The notes below the pieces were generated by a model. That model was not told where the DNA came from. It worked only from the letters and a program-made list of their open reading frames with translations, and made no database searches. A stretch of DNA of 64,000 nucleotides from Brevirhabdus sp. (GTDB lineage: Bacteria; Pseudomonadota; Alphaproteobacteria; Rhodobacterales; Rhodobacteraceae). A program made the translations under genes and the position numbers. Each line of letters begins with the position of its first letter. Positions within the stretch are counted from its first letter, which is position 1. The stretch lies in contig JAGXFH010000018.1 in assembly GCA_024637315.1 (NCBI GenBank), positions 1 to 64,000 of the forward strand. The letters run 5' to 3'. This document shows, one piece after another, positions 29,184 to 37,525 of this stretch.

Positions 29184-30179
29184 ATGGCTGCAGCGAAAAA
29201 AGAAGCCAAGCCCAATGTGTCCAAGGAGGAACTCTTGCAGTTCTACCGCCAGATGCTTCTCATACGACGGTTCGAAGAGAAAGCCGGCCAGCTTTACGGC
29301 ATGGGTCTGGTCGGCGGCTTCTGTCATCTCTACATCGGTCAGGAAGCGGTGGTTGTCGGGCTTGAAGCGGCGGCCGAGGATGGCGACAAGCGCATCACCT
29401 CCTATCGCGACCATGGCCATATGCTGGCCTGTGGTATGGATCCCAAGGGCGTGATGGCCGAATTGACCGGTCGTGAAGGTGGATATTCCAAGGGCAAAGG
29501 TGGGTCCATGCACATGTTCTCTAAAGAGAAGCATTTCTACGGCGGGCACGGGATCGTTGCAGCCCAGGTTCCGATTGGCGCCGGCTTGGCATTCGCCGAC
29601 AAGTATCTGGAAAACGACAGAGTGACATTCACGTACTTCGGCGACGGCGCGGCAAATCAGGGGCAGGTCTATGAGACCTATAACATGGCTGAACTGTGGG
29701 ATTTGCCGGTCGTATTCGTGATCGAGAACAACCAGTACGCGATGGGGACGAGCGTCAAACGATCGACCAAATCGCCAAGCCTATGGGAACGCGGCGCGGC
29801 CTATGGCATCCCGGGCGAAGAGGTGGACGGGATGGATGTCCTGGCGGTAAAGGCAGCCGGAGAAAAGGCGGTCGCACATTGTCGCGGTGGCAAGGGACCG
29901 TACATTCTCGAAGTGAAGACGTACCGATACCGCGGACACTCGATGTCGGACCCGGCGAAATACCGGACTCGCGAAGAAGTCCAGAAAATGCGCGAGGAAC
30001 GTGATCCCATTGATCATGTTCGGTCGATCCTAGTAACCGGCAAGCATGCGAGTGAGGACGATCTCAAGGCAATCGATAAACAGGTCAAGGAGGTCGTGAA
30101 TGAAGCTGCTGAATTCGCCAAGACTAGTCCTGAGCCCGCCGCGAAGGAACTCTGGACCGATGTCTACGCTCAAGCCTGA
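29184..30179 (+). CDS. pdhA: pyruvate dehydrogenase E1 component, alpha subunit
   Basis: A 331-residue E1 alpha. The thiamine-diphosphate motif is GDGAANQGQVYETYNMAELW ... VIENNQYAMGT (GDG to NN, near residues 155-190). It also carries YIGQEAVVVGLEAA, GKGGSMHMFSKEKHFYGGHGIVAAQVPIGAG and the phospho-loop YRYRGHSMSDPAKYRTREEV. It decarboxylates pyruvate together with E1 beta. ATG 29184 has AGGAG eight bases upstream; an in-frame GTG lies three codons earlier. It is first of pdhA-pdhB-pdhC. Confidence 0.97.
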   Translation: MAAAKKEAKPNVSKEELLQFYRQMLLIRRFEEKAGQLYGMGLVGGFCHLYIGQEAVVVGLEAAAEDGDKRITSYRDHGHMLACGMDPKGVMAELTGREGGYSKGKGGSMHMFSKEKHFYGGHGIVAAQVPIGAGLAFADKYLENDRVTFTYFGDGAANQGQVYETYNMAELWDLPVVFVIENNQYAMGTSVKRSTKSPSLWERGAAYGIPGEEVDGMDVLAVKAAGEKAVAHCRGGKGPYILEVKTYRYRGHSMSDPAKYRTREEVQKMREERDPIDHVRSILVTGKHASEDDLKAIDKQVKEVVNEAAEFAKTSPEPAAKELWTDVYAQA

Positions 30180-30191
30180 GGAGGTGACGCA

Positions 30192-31580
30192 ATGGCGACC
30201 GAAGTACTGATGCCTGCCCTTTCACCTACGATGGAGGAAGGCACCCTGGCCAGATGGCTGGTCAAAGAGGGCGATGCCGTAGCGTCGGGCGATGTCATCG
30301 CCGAAATCGAGACCGATAAGGCCACGATGGAATTTGAAGCGGTCGACGAAGGCATAATTGGGAAGATCCTGATCGCCGAGGGCACCGAGGGCGTACGGGT
30401 GAACACGCCGATCGCGGTTATTGTCGAAGAAGGTGAAAATGCTGATGACGCCGTTCCATTGGATGGATCAGACACGGGAAAAGTGAAAGACAGTCTACCC
30501 AAAGACGAACCTGTTGCCTCCAACCCTGCGGCAGACATCCCAGCCCAAACCAAGACCCAACAGGCCCAGCCCGACGCCGAGATCTCCAAAAACACAGAAA
30601 TGAAATCAACCACCGTCCGAGAGGCACTTCGAGACGCTATGGCCGAAGAGATGCGCCGTGACGATAAGGTGTATCTTATGGGGGAAGAGGTTGCCGATTA
30701 TCAGGGCGCCTACAAAATCAGCCAAGGCCTGTTGCAGGAGTTCGGACCGAAGCGCGTGATTGACACGCCCATCACCGAGCATGGCTTTACAGGAATCGCA
30801 ATTGGAGCCGCTTTCGGTGGACTCCGGCCAATTGTCGAATTCATGACCTTCAACTTTGCGATGCAGGCCATGGACCAGATTGTCAATTCCGCAGCCAAAA
30901 CCTTGTACATGTCCGGCGGACAGATGGGTGCTCCACTGGTTTTTCGGGGCCCCAACGGGGCAGCGGCTCGTGTCGGGGCACAACACAGTCATGACTTTGC
31001 AGCCTGGTATGCTCAGATTCCTGGCCTCAAAGTCGTGCAGCCGTATTCGGCTGCAGATGCAAAAGGATTGTTGAAAACGGCAATAAGAGATCCCAATCCG
31101 GTTATCTTTCTTGAAAACGAAATCCTCTATGGTCGGTCGTTCGATGTTCCAGTAATGGACGACTTCACCATTCCGTTTGGCAAGGCAAAGATCTGGCGCG
31201 AGGGCAACGATGTCACAATCGTGAGTTTTGGTATCGGGATGACCTACGCGCTTGAGGCGGCAGAGAATCTGGCAAAGGATGGGATAGATGCCGAGGTCAT
31301 TGATCTGCGCTGCCTGCGACCGATCGACTATGAGACAATCATAAGGTCGGTTCAAAAAACCAATCGTTGCGTAACCGTTGAAGAGGGTTTTCCAGTCTGC
31401 TCAATCGGAAACCATTTGTCTGCAAAGATCATGACCGAGGCTTTCGATTACCTGGATGCGCCAGTCTTGAGTTGCACAGGTAAGGACGTTCCGATGCCAT
31501 ATGCTGCAAACTTGGAGCGACTTGCTTTGGTGACGACCAAAGAAGTCATGGATGCGGCCAAAGCCGTAACGTATCGCTAA
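30192..31580 (+). CDS. pdhB: pyruvate dehydrogenase E1 component, beta subunit, with N-terminal lipoyl domain
   Basis: 462 residues. Residues 1-80 form a lipoyl domain (lipoyl Lys in [12 protein letters not shown] near 44). A polar, Ala/Pro/Gln-rich linker follows to about 135. The transketolase-like E1 beta core begins at [18 protein letters not shown] and contains [53 protein letters not shown] and [19 protein letters not shown]. An extra lipoyl domain on E1 beta is an alphaproteobacterial feature. The spacing of 12 bases on each side indicates one transcript with pdhA and pdhC. Confidence 0.96.
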   Translation: MATEVLMPALSPTMEEGTLARWLVKEGDAVASGDVIAEIETDKATMEFEAVDEGIIGKILIAEGTEGVRVNTPIAVIVEEGENADDAVPLDGSDTGKVKDSLPKDEPVASNPAADIPAQTKTQQAQPDAEISKNTEMKSTTVREALRDAMAEEMRRDDKVYLMGEEVADYQGAYKISQGLLQEFGPKRVIDTPITEHGFTGIAIGAAFGGLRPIVEFMTFNFAMQAMDQIVNSAAKTLYMSGGQMGAPLVFRGPNGAAARVGAQHSHDFAAWYAQIPGLKVVQPYSAADAKGLLKTAIRDPNPVIFLENEILYGRSFDVPVMDDFTIPFGKAKIWREGNDVTIVSFGIGMTYALEAAENLAKDGIDAEVIDLRCLRPIDYETIIRSVQKTNRCVTVEEGFPVCSIGNHLSAKIMTEAFDYLDAPVLSCTGKDVPMPYAANLERLALVTTKEVMDAAKAVTYR

Positions 31581-31592
31581 CGGAGAAGTACA

Positions 31593-32888
31593 ATGCCAAC
31601 AGAAGTACTGATGCCAGCGCTTTCCCCAACAATGGAAGAAGGCACTCTGGCCAAGTGGCTCGTGGCCGAAGGCGACGCGGTATCGTCTGGCGATCTGCTG
31701 GCAGAGATTGAGACCGATAAGGCGACAATGGAGTTCGAATCCGTAGACGACGGTGTCGTCGGCAAGCTCTTGGTCCGTGATGGGGCCGCAGGTATAAAGG
31801 TAAACACCCCCATCGCGATCTTGCTCGCTGAAGATGAAAGCAAAGCGGATATCGAAACCAACCAGGACGGACCTCAACAAGGTCGATCCCAAGATGTCGG
31901 CGAAAATGCCGAGGATGAGGCGGGGGGTATGGACGAGGAAAAACGTCCGCCGTCGACTTCACGCGACCACTCCGCATCTGGCAGAATATTTGCTTCGCCT
32001 CTCGCGCGCCGTATGGCCAAGGAAAGCGGTCTTGATCTGGCCGACATCAAAGGCTCGGGACCCCACGGGCGAATTGTAAAATCCGACGTCCAATCAATGG
32101 AAGATCGGCCAAAATTGCACACCCCTGCCGACTCAAGACCCGAGAGGTTGGTCACAGGTGCATCTGCTGATGCCGTGCTGAAACTGTATGAGGACCGCGA
32201 GTTCGAGGAAATAGAACTTGATGGGATGCGAAAAACGATTGCCGGGCGCCTCGTCGAAGCGAAACAGACAATTCCGCATTTTTATTTGCGGCGTGACATT
32301 CTGCTCGACGCTTTGATCGCCCTGCGAAGTGATCTGAACAATCGGTTGGAGACTCGCGGAATCAAGCTGTCGGTCAATGATTTCATAATCAAAGCCTGTG
32401 CTTTGGCACTGCAGAGAGTTCCAGACGCAAATGCGGTCTGGGCCGGTGATCGCATCCTAAGGCTCAAGCCGTCCGATGTGGCTGTAGCCGTTGCAGTCGA
32501 TGGCGGCTTGTACACGCCGGTGATAAGAAATGCGGAAATGAAATCGCTTTCTGCGTTAAGCACTCAGATCAAGTCATTGGTCGCTCGTGCGCACGAGCGC
32601 AAGTTGAAACCCCAAGAGTATCAAGGAGGAAGTTTTTCGGTTTCGAATCTCGGTATGTTCGGGGTTGATAGCTTCGACGCTGTCATCAATCCGCCGCACG
32701 GCGCCATACTTGCAGTCGGGGCCGCTGGCAAAAAAGCAATAGTGAGTGACAATGGAGAGTTGATAGCGGCGACAACCATGTCCGTAACGTTGTCAGTAGA
32801 TCACCGGGTCATAGATGGCGCATTGGGTGCCAAGCTTCTTGCCGAGATTAAGGGTTATCTCGAGGATCCAATGGCGATGTTGGCGTAG
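31593..32888 (+). CDS. pdhC: pyruvate dehydrogenase E2, dihydrolipoamide acetyltransferase
   Basis: 431 residues in the order lipoyl domain (1-80, [12 protein letters not shown]), acidic linker, E3-binding domain ([24 protein letters not shown], about 130-165), second linker, and catalytic domain from about 200. The catalytic domain shows [57 protein letters not shown] and the acetyltransferase motif [13 protein letters not shown]. The first 80 residues are nearly identical to those of pdhB, suggesting duplication or gene conversion. E3 is not in the window. Confidence 0.96.
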   Translation: MPTEVLMPALSPTMEEGTLAKWLVAEGDAVSSGDLLAEIETDKATMEFESVDDGVVGKLLVRDGAAGIKVNTPIAILLAEDESKADIETNQDGPQQGRSQDVGENAEDEAGGMDEEKRPPSTSRDHSASGRIFASPLARRMAKESGLDLADIKGSGPHGRIVKSDVQSMEDRPKLHTPADSRPERLVTGASADAVLKLYEDREFEEIELDGMRKTIAGRLVEAKQTIPHFYLRRDILLDALIALRSDLNNRLETRGIKLSVNDFIIKACALALQRVPDANAVWAGDRILRLKPSDVAVAVAVDGGLYTPVIRNAEMKSLSALSTQIKSLVARAHERKLKPQEYQGGSFSVSNLGMFGVDSFDAVINPPHGAILAVGAAGKKAIVSDNGELIAATTMSVTLSVDHRVIDGALGAKLLAEIKGYLEDPMAMLA

Positions 32889-32913
32889 CGCACAGCCGCA
32901 CAGCTATCTGTTC

Positions 32914-33723
32914 TCAACGAGCGCTATCGTTAAGCAATTGATCCATCGTGGTTGAAGGTTGATCACATCCCGCGGTACCGACGATCTTCGCAGGAACGCC
33001 AGCAACAGTTTTGCAGGGAGGCACTTCCTGCAAAACCACAGAACCTGCCGCAATCCGGCTGCACGCGCCGACCTTGATATTGCCAAGCACCTTTGCTCCG
33101 GCGCCAATCATAACGCCGTCGCCGATCTTAGGATGTCTGTCATCATCTTGTTTGCCCGTGCCACCCAGTGTCACTGAATGAAGCATTGAAACATTATCCC
33201 CAACTACAGCTGTCTCCCCGATCACGATGGAATGAGCATGGTCTATCATTACGCCTTTCCCAATTCGAGCGGCCGGATGAATATCCACACCAAACTGCTC
33301 TGAAACCCTCATTTGTACGAAATAGGCCAAGTCCTTTCGTCCTTCCGTCCATAGCCAATTCGCAATGCGATAAGATTGAATGGCTTGAAAACCTTTAAAG
33401 AACAAAAGCGGCTGCAAGAACCGGTGACAGGCAGGGTCGCGCTCATATACCGCAACAATGTCGGCCCTGGCCTTTTGACTCAGTGACGGATCCCCGCGGT
33501 AGGCCGCGTCTGCAATCTCCCTCAGAAGTTGCTCGGACATTTCGGCCGAAGCGAGCTTTTGAGCCATCCTGTAAGCGAGTGCGCTTTCCAAATCCTCGTG
33601 GTGGAGTATGCAGGCGTGTAACATCCCACCCAAAAGCGGTTCATCCTTCACTGCACTGAGTGCCTCGGTAGTTATTCTCTCCCAAACCGGATCGATCTTG
33701 GCGATCGTTTTGCGCATTTCCAC
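32914..33723 (-). CDS. cysE: serine O-acetyltransferase
   Basis: A 269-residue hexapeptide-repeat acetyltransferase making O-acetylserine for cysteine synthesis. An alpha-helical N-terminal domain (WERITTEALSAVKDEPLLGGMLHACILHHEDLESALAYRMAQKL) precedes the left-handed beta-helix with DIHPAARIGKGVMIDHAHSIVIGETAVVGDNVSMLHSVTLGG (catalytic His and Asp). It converges on pdhC, 25 bases apart. The neighbouring position to a GTA cluster is common in Rhodobacterales. Confidence 0.96.
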   Translation of the reverse strand: MEMRKTIAKIDPVWERITTEALSAVKDEPLLGGMLHACILHHEDLESALAYRMAQKLASAEMSEQLLREIADAAYRGDPSLSQKARADIVAVYERDPACHRFLQPLLFFKGFQAIQSYRIANWLWTEGRKDLAYFVQMRVSEQFGVDIHPAARIGKGVMIDHAHSIVIGETAVVGDNVSMLHSVTLGGTGKQDDDRHPKIGDGVMIGAGAKVLGNIKVGACSRIAAGSVVLQEVPPCKTVAGVPAKIVGTAGCDQPSTTMDQLLNDSAR

Positions 33724-33862
33724 GTTTCGCCCTCCTAAAATCAGCCTCTTTTAACAGATTGGTCGTTCTCTTCAAACTGAAACACCCGCGAGGATTCAGG
33801 GGCCGTTTCACGAGCTTGAGCAGTAAAGCGATCGATCGTCGAGCAATGCATATGTTCAGGTC

Positions 33863-34573
33863 CTACAATCTTGGCAGATTCAATCGAAGCAGGTTAATCG
33901 CCAACCTGATCGATCCATCTACAAAGTTAGCACCTTCAGGCGTCAGTATGAGATTTTCCACATCATGATATGTTATTGGAGTTTCGCTCAGACCCCGTAC
34001 CCAGCTGCCAGTCTGAAAGCTCAACCCATTTCCATACCGATCGGCGGAGGCTGCCACGCCCAGCTGCCAGCCACTAAGTGTACCACCGAAGGTTTGGGTA
34101 ACTCGGCCGGTGACCCCAAAAACAACGGAACTTCCGGGGATCGCGCCTACCGCAACTGATGTTGCACCGGCGGAAATGACGTGGTCGAATTCCACGACCT
34201 CATGCACCATGGCAGCCCCGTTTTGCGAGATTGCGACTGCGCCCAACATCCAATCCGCTCCATCGAACAAGGCAGAAGAAGAGACATCTATGATCCAAGC
34301 GCGCCACCCAACGCGTGGAGCAACAAACACCCAGCCTCCGTTGGTGTAAATTGCCACTTTACCTTCTCGCCCGGTCCAAGCACCGGTCGAACCGTCGGGT
34401 ATCGCGTAGCAGTCGCCATCAGCGGCCACACTGGGGGGCGACAGAGAACTCGCAGAAAGCAAATCCAACTGGGTTAACCCATCGAGACGAACCATGGCCT
34501 CATTGACCGTCACATGTTTCTGCGCTTGTGCGGCTTGCAACAATGGCAAGGCCAGCCGAGGTGTTTCAAACAT
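33863..34573 (-). CDS. DUF2793 domain protein, GTA/phage tail-associated
   Basis: A 236-residue protein beginning with the DUF2793 signature ETPRLALPLLQAAQAQKHVTVNEAMVRLDGLTQL, then WVFVAPRVGWRAWIIDV and a beta-rich C-terminal half with GATSVAVGAIPGSSVVFGVTGRV. DUF2793 domains occur in phage and GTA tail-fibre-type proteins. Its start overlaps by eight bases the end of the terminase/g15 chimera, so it is the last gene of the collapsed GTA transcript. It has kept an intact frame. Confidence 0.85.
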   Translation of the reverse strand: MFETPRLALPLLQAAQAQKHVTVNEAMVRLDGLTQLDLLSASSLSPPSVAADGDCYAIPDGSTGAWTGREGKVAIYTNGGWVFVAPRVGWRAWIIDVSSSALFDGADWMLGAVAISQNGAAMVHEVVEFDHVISAGATSVAVGAIPGSSVVFGVTGRVTQTFGGTLSGWQLGVAASADRYGNGLSFQTGSWVRGLSETPITYHDVENLILTPEGANFVDGSIRLAINLLRLNLPRL

Positions 34574-37094
34574 TCACATCTATCCTTCTAAAAAGCCCTG
34601 CGCCGTACTGGTTTGATAGCTGCGCGACATGGGCCGAGAAGCCCGTTGAGGCTCCATCCGAAACTTGCATCGGCAGCGTGTAGGTCCAACTTGCTGTTGA
34701 TGCCGTGATCTCACGCACGACCAATCCGGCGTGTATGAGGCGAACAACGTACTCTTCCCTGTCTTCCCCAAGCGGCACCTCGAGTGATTGCCAGCTGTCA
34801 CCGTCAATCCGAGTTCGTCGAACCCAAGAGAATTCGATATCTCCCGACAGATTGCGGCGAGCCTTCAAGTGGGTCGGTGCGTAGGGTCGTAGGCCAACCC
34901 CTTCGAAAGATAACACATTCTCTGTATAGGCCGGATCGTCGATTGGTTGTCTGGCTGGGCCAATACGATAGTGTCGTTCGAGACCCCTCTCGGAAAATTT
35001 CATCTGAATCTGTTGTGGCCCCCCATCCAGCAGAACAAAGTAGCTGCCTGTCGGCCAATCCAGCGACGGCAAGGCATCTGTACCTGCCTGCCCACGCAGA
35101 CGCCCAGAAATCTCGTAGGTATTCTCTTCGACAAGGCGGGCATCAGTGAATTGCAGAACTTCCCAGTTCGAGGGCGTTCCATCGCCAATAGCCGCAGTGT
35201 TTGCGCCGTTTGCGACGGCATCGGGAAGTGCAGATGACAGGGCACCGCCCAGAAGCCGCACCCGAAATGGTGCGCCCCGATCAAGAATTCCTGGCGCGGC
35301 GGCGAGCAAAGGTGTCTCGATGAAACCTACGACCGGTTTCTGGCGGATCAGTCGGTTGAGCGCGTAATCATGGCCTGTCGCCGAACTGTAAACTGCTACT
35401 GATCCTGGCCATGGATTTGCAGTTACCGCCAGATGGGGCGCCACTTCCGATTCCTCTCCGGTTAACAATGGCAAGTCCAGAAAGGTTGAAAAGACTGGAG
35501 TTGGCGCCGTGAAGGCCCGTATGGGACTTGGCATCTCAACCTCATTGCTATGCCGATAAACATCGGACTCAACTCTGACGGCCTCGACTAATTGTGAGCC
35601 GAAGTGAGCAACTCGATCGACACGGTACCGCGTTCCATCTGAATGGCTTGACAGGACCAATACGTCACCTGCTCCGACACGCAGTTCCGACAACGGCAAC
35701 GAGAACTTGACCCCGTCTCGAGCAACCCGGGCCTCAGCCAGCCAGCGTTCGGTGATAGCCCTCCCCTCGGTCCTTGTCAGAAGGATCGGCATTTCCGACG
35801 TCGCGAGCAGTTGTGAGGCGTCATCTGGAAACAACGCCTCTTCCGCGCGCGCATCATAGTCCCCGTCCGCATCCACGAAACTCAGTTGTAGCCGTCCGAC
35901 GATCTCCGCCTGGGGGGCACGAACGTGTTCGATACTGCTTGAAAGCTCCGGGGAAAATGCCAATGCGTTGATATCGACTGATGCGCTTAGTTGGCCTGTC
36001 CGCGTCTGAAAGATCAGCCTTCCGCCTCTCTCTATGGCCTCAAACCCAAACGCCAACATTAAGGGTTGTAGTGCGGCCCGAGCATCCCGGGTTTCCGCAA
36101 CGGAGTATCCGCGAAGGTAGCCGTAAAGACGGGTGGTATCAACGGATGGCACTCCGGATCTAGCGCATATTTCTTCCACAACATCCGCTAACGATCGCGA
36201 TGCAGTTCGCCCATTGATCCAGTGTCCGCGATAATAGTTCTGCCCATCCGACCATAAACCAGTGTTCTGCGGGAAAAATGGGAACGGACGTGCATCCCAC
36301 GCCCAAACGTGCGCATTGTCCATGTCGACCATCCGCTCGCCGTAAATTGGTGAGACCGGATTGTTCTCCGGTTCATCCCAGAACTCAATCATCGCGCGCA
36401 GGTACTGCATTTGGATCAGTTCGTCACGGCGACCGTCTGAGTAGCTAGGCAAGCTCGACTCCGAGGATCTTGGATCTAAGAACCGATTAGGCTGGTTCGT
36501 GCCCTTGTCCACTGCCGCGCAACCATATTCGTCGACCCAAGCGGCGTCGAACTGCGGCCCCCGCAACGCTTCCGGCTGATGTGCCGAAAACACCTGCGCC
36601 GTCGCCCCGTTCGGCCATTCCAGCAACTTCCGCGTGGCCTTCCATTCGGGCCGCCGATCGGGCGGCGAACACGCCAGAATACCCGACTCACCGAAGATCA
36701 TTACCTCACGAACCTGCTCGATCGTCTCGCCGACCAGCGCGACCCGCTTTGCACGGCCCTGATCCAACGGCTTGTCGCCCTCGACTTGCGCCCGCACCCA
36801 TTCAGCACCGGCGCGGGTCTTTCCCGCACCGCGGCCTCCCATGATCACCCAGGTCCGCCAGTCCCCCTCCGGCGGCAACTGATGCTCCATCGCCCAGAAC
36901 TCGAACAAAAAAGGGAGCGCCAGCAGCGCTCCCTCCTCAAGGTCATTCAGAAAGGTCTCGACTCTCTCGGGCGGACCGGAGGCAAGCCATTCGGCGTCGG
37001 ATCTCGTCGCGCGCCTTTCCAAAGTCGAGCGCGAAGTCCTGAACAATGCCGGTTTTGTGTCTTCGTTTCTCTGCAAGTCGCTTCCGCTCCTCAA
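34566..37094 (-). CDS. chimeric GTA gene: N-terminal ATPase half of large terminase (g2) fused in frame to C-terminal part of tail protein g15
   Basis: One intact 842-codon frame made of two proteins. Residues to about 189 are GTA/phage large terminase: EFWAMEHQLPPEGDWRTWVIM, Walker A GGRGAGKT at 86-93, the QVFSAHQPEALRGPQFDAAW strand and Walker B-type VDE. From residue 189 on the sequence is GTA g15 (megatron-type): YGCAAVDKGTNQPNRFLDP, RRDELIQMQYLRAMIEFWDEP, MVDMDNAHVWAWDARPFPFFP, then phage-tail_3-like and C-terminal receptor-side regions. The RNase H-like nuclease of the terminase and the first part of g15 are missing, as is everything that normally lies between. The start is uncertain: ATG 37094 overlaps g1 heavily, and an in-frame TTG at 37022 would give a more usual N-terminus. 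Confidence 0.9.
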   Translation of the reverse strand: MRSGSDLQRNEDTKPALFRTSRSTLERRATRSDAEWLASGPPERVETFLNDLEEGALLALPFLFEFWAMEHQLPPEGDWRTWVIMGGRGAGKTRAGAEWVRAQVEGDKPLDQGRAKRVALVGETIEQVREVMIFGESGILACSPPDRRPEWKATRKLLEWPNGATAQVFSAHQPEALRGPQFDAAWVDEYGCAAVDKGTNQPNRFLDPRSSESSLPSYSDGRRDELIQMQYLRAMIEFWDEPENNPVSPIYGERMVDMDNAHVWAWDARPFPFFPQNTGLWSDGQNYYRGHWINGRTASRSLADVVEEICARSGVPSVDTTRLYGYLRGYSVAETRDARAALQPLMLAFGFEAIERGGRLIFQTRTGQLSASVDINALAFSPELSSSIEHVRAPQAEIVGRLQLSFVDADGDYDARAEEALFPDDASQLLATSEMPILLTRTEGRAITERWLAEARVARDGVKFSLPLSELRVGAGDVLVLSSHSDGTRYRVDRVAHFGSQLVEAVRVESDVYRHSNEVEMPSPIRAFTAPTPVFSTFLDLPLLTGEESEVAPHLAVTANPWPGSVAVYSSATGHDYALNRLIRQKPVVGFIETPLLAAAPGILDRGAPFRVRLLGGALSSALPDAVANGANTAAIGDGTPSNWEVLQFTDARLVEENTYEISGRLRGQAGTDALPSLDWPTGSYFVLLDGGPQQIQMKFSERGLERHYRIGPARQPIDDPAYTENVLSFEGVGLRPYAPTHLKARRNLSGDIEFSWVRRTRIDGDSWQSLEVPLGEDREEYVVRLIHAGLVVREITASTASWTYTLPMQVSDGASTGFSAHVAQLSNQYGAGLFRRIDVNV

Positions 37095-37284
37095 ACAGCA
37101 AAGTTGCTATCTTTCTGTATTCATGTGCCAGATCTCGCGCCGCCACCGGAGTCACGAACTCGCCGGTGTCGACACGTTTCGCGGCCGCCCTGAAAACCTC
37201 GGCCGCTTCGTTGAAATGCTCTTCGACGCCAAGAAGAACCTTCTCAGCGCTCCCGTCCTCGTCGTCGGGTCTGATCAATATCAT
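36943..37284 (-). CDS. GTA gene g1, small-terminase-type protein
   Basis: A 113-residue, mostly helical, charged protein: HFNEAAEVFRAAAKRVDTGEFVTPVAARDLAHEYRKIATLLFEERKRLAEKRR, then DFALDFGKARDEIRRRMACLRSA. This matches the first gene of the Rhodobacter capsulatus-type GTA cluster, reported there as the small terminase that recognises DNA for packaging. Its 3' end overlaps the chimeric g2/g15 frame, as g1 and g2 normally overlap. Only g1 and the start of g2 remain of the packaging module, so it cannot serve a complete motor from this locus. Confidence 0.82.
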   Translation of the reverse strand: MILIRPDDEDGSAEKVLLGVEEHFNEAAEVFRAAAKRVDTGEFVTPVAARDLAHEYRKIATLLFEERKRLAEKRRHKTGIVQDFALDFGKARDEIRRRMACLRSARESRDLSE

Positions 37285-37324
37285 AGGTTATGCGCCTCTC
37301 ATGCCACTCCGCACGAGCAAAATG

Positions 37325-37358
37325 AAAAAGCGACCGCCGGGTCACCCCGAGGCCGCTT
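37325..37358 (-). terminator. intrinsic terminator between mltG and the GTA remnant
   Basis: Read on the minus strand, AAGCGGCCTCGGG folds on CCCGGCGGTCGCTT with a GTGA loop (one bulge, two wobble pairs), followed by a run of five T residues (37329-37325). It is a strong intrinsic terminator for mltG or any promoter upstream. Its T-tract ends only 41 bases before the g1 start codon. Confidence 0.85.
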
Positions 37359-37402
37359 GCCCACTTCTTCTAGCATGTCACAAGTTCTACACCTGACCGT
37401 GC

Positions 37403-37423
37403 GCAGAGTCAAGATAACTCTGC
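37403..37423. promoter_or_regulatory. inverted repeat in the mltG-g1 gap
   Basis: GCAGAGT (37403-37409) and ACTCTGC (37417-37423) form a perfect 7-bp inverted repeat with a 7-base spacer, about 120 bases upstream of g1. It has the size of an operator or a small RNA hairpin. No regulator can be assigned from the sequence. Confidence 0.35.
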
Positions 37424-37525
37424 CGGGGGTTGCGAGCGGTAGGATTAACAAAGTATTGATATTGCACGTTTCTTGGGGAAACGCCCGCATCCCGACTGCC
37501 CAGCGCCCGCCGGTAACCGTCTCGA

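Noticed and set aside
33863-37284. Complete prophage or active GTA
   Set aside because: Only g1, half of g2, part of g15 and a DUF2793 gene are present; no capsid, portal, protease, tail-tube, lysis or integrase gene exists in the window.
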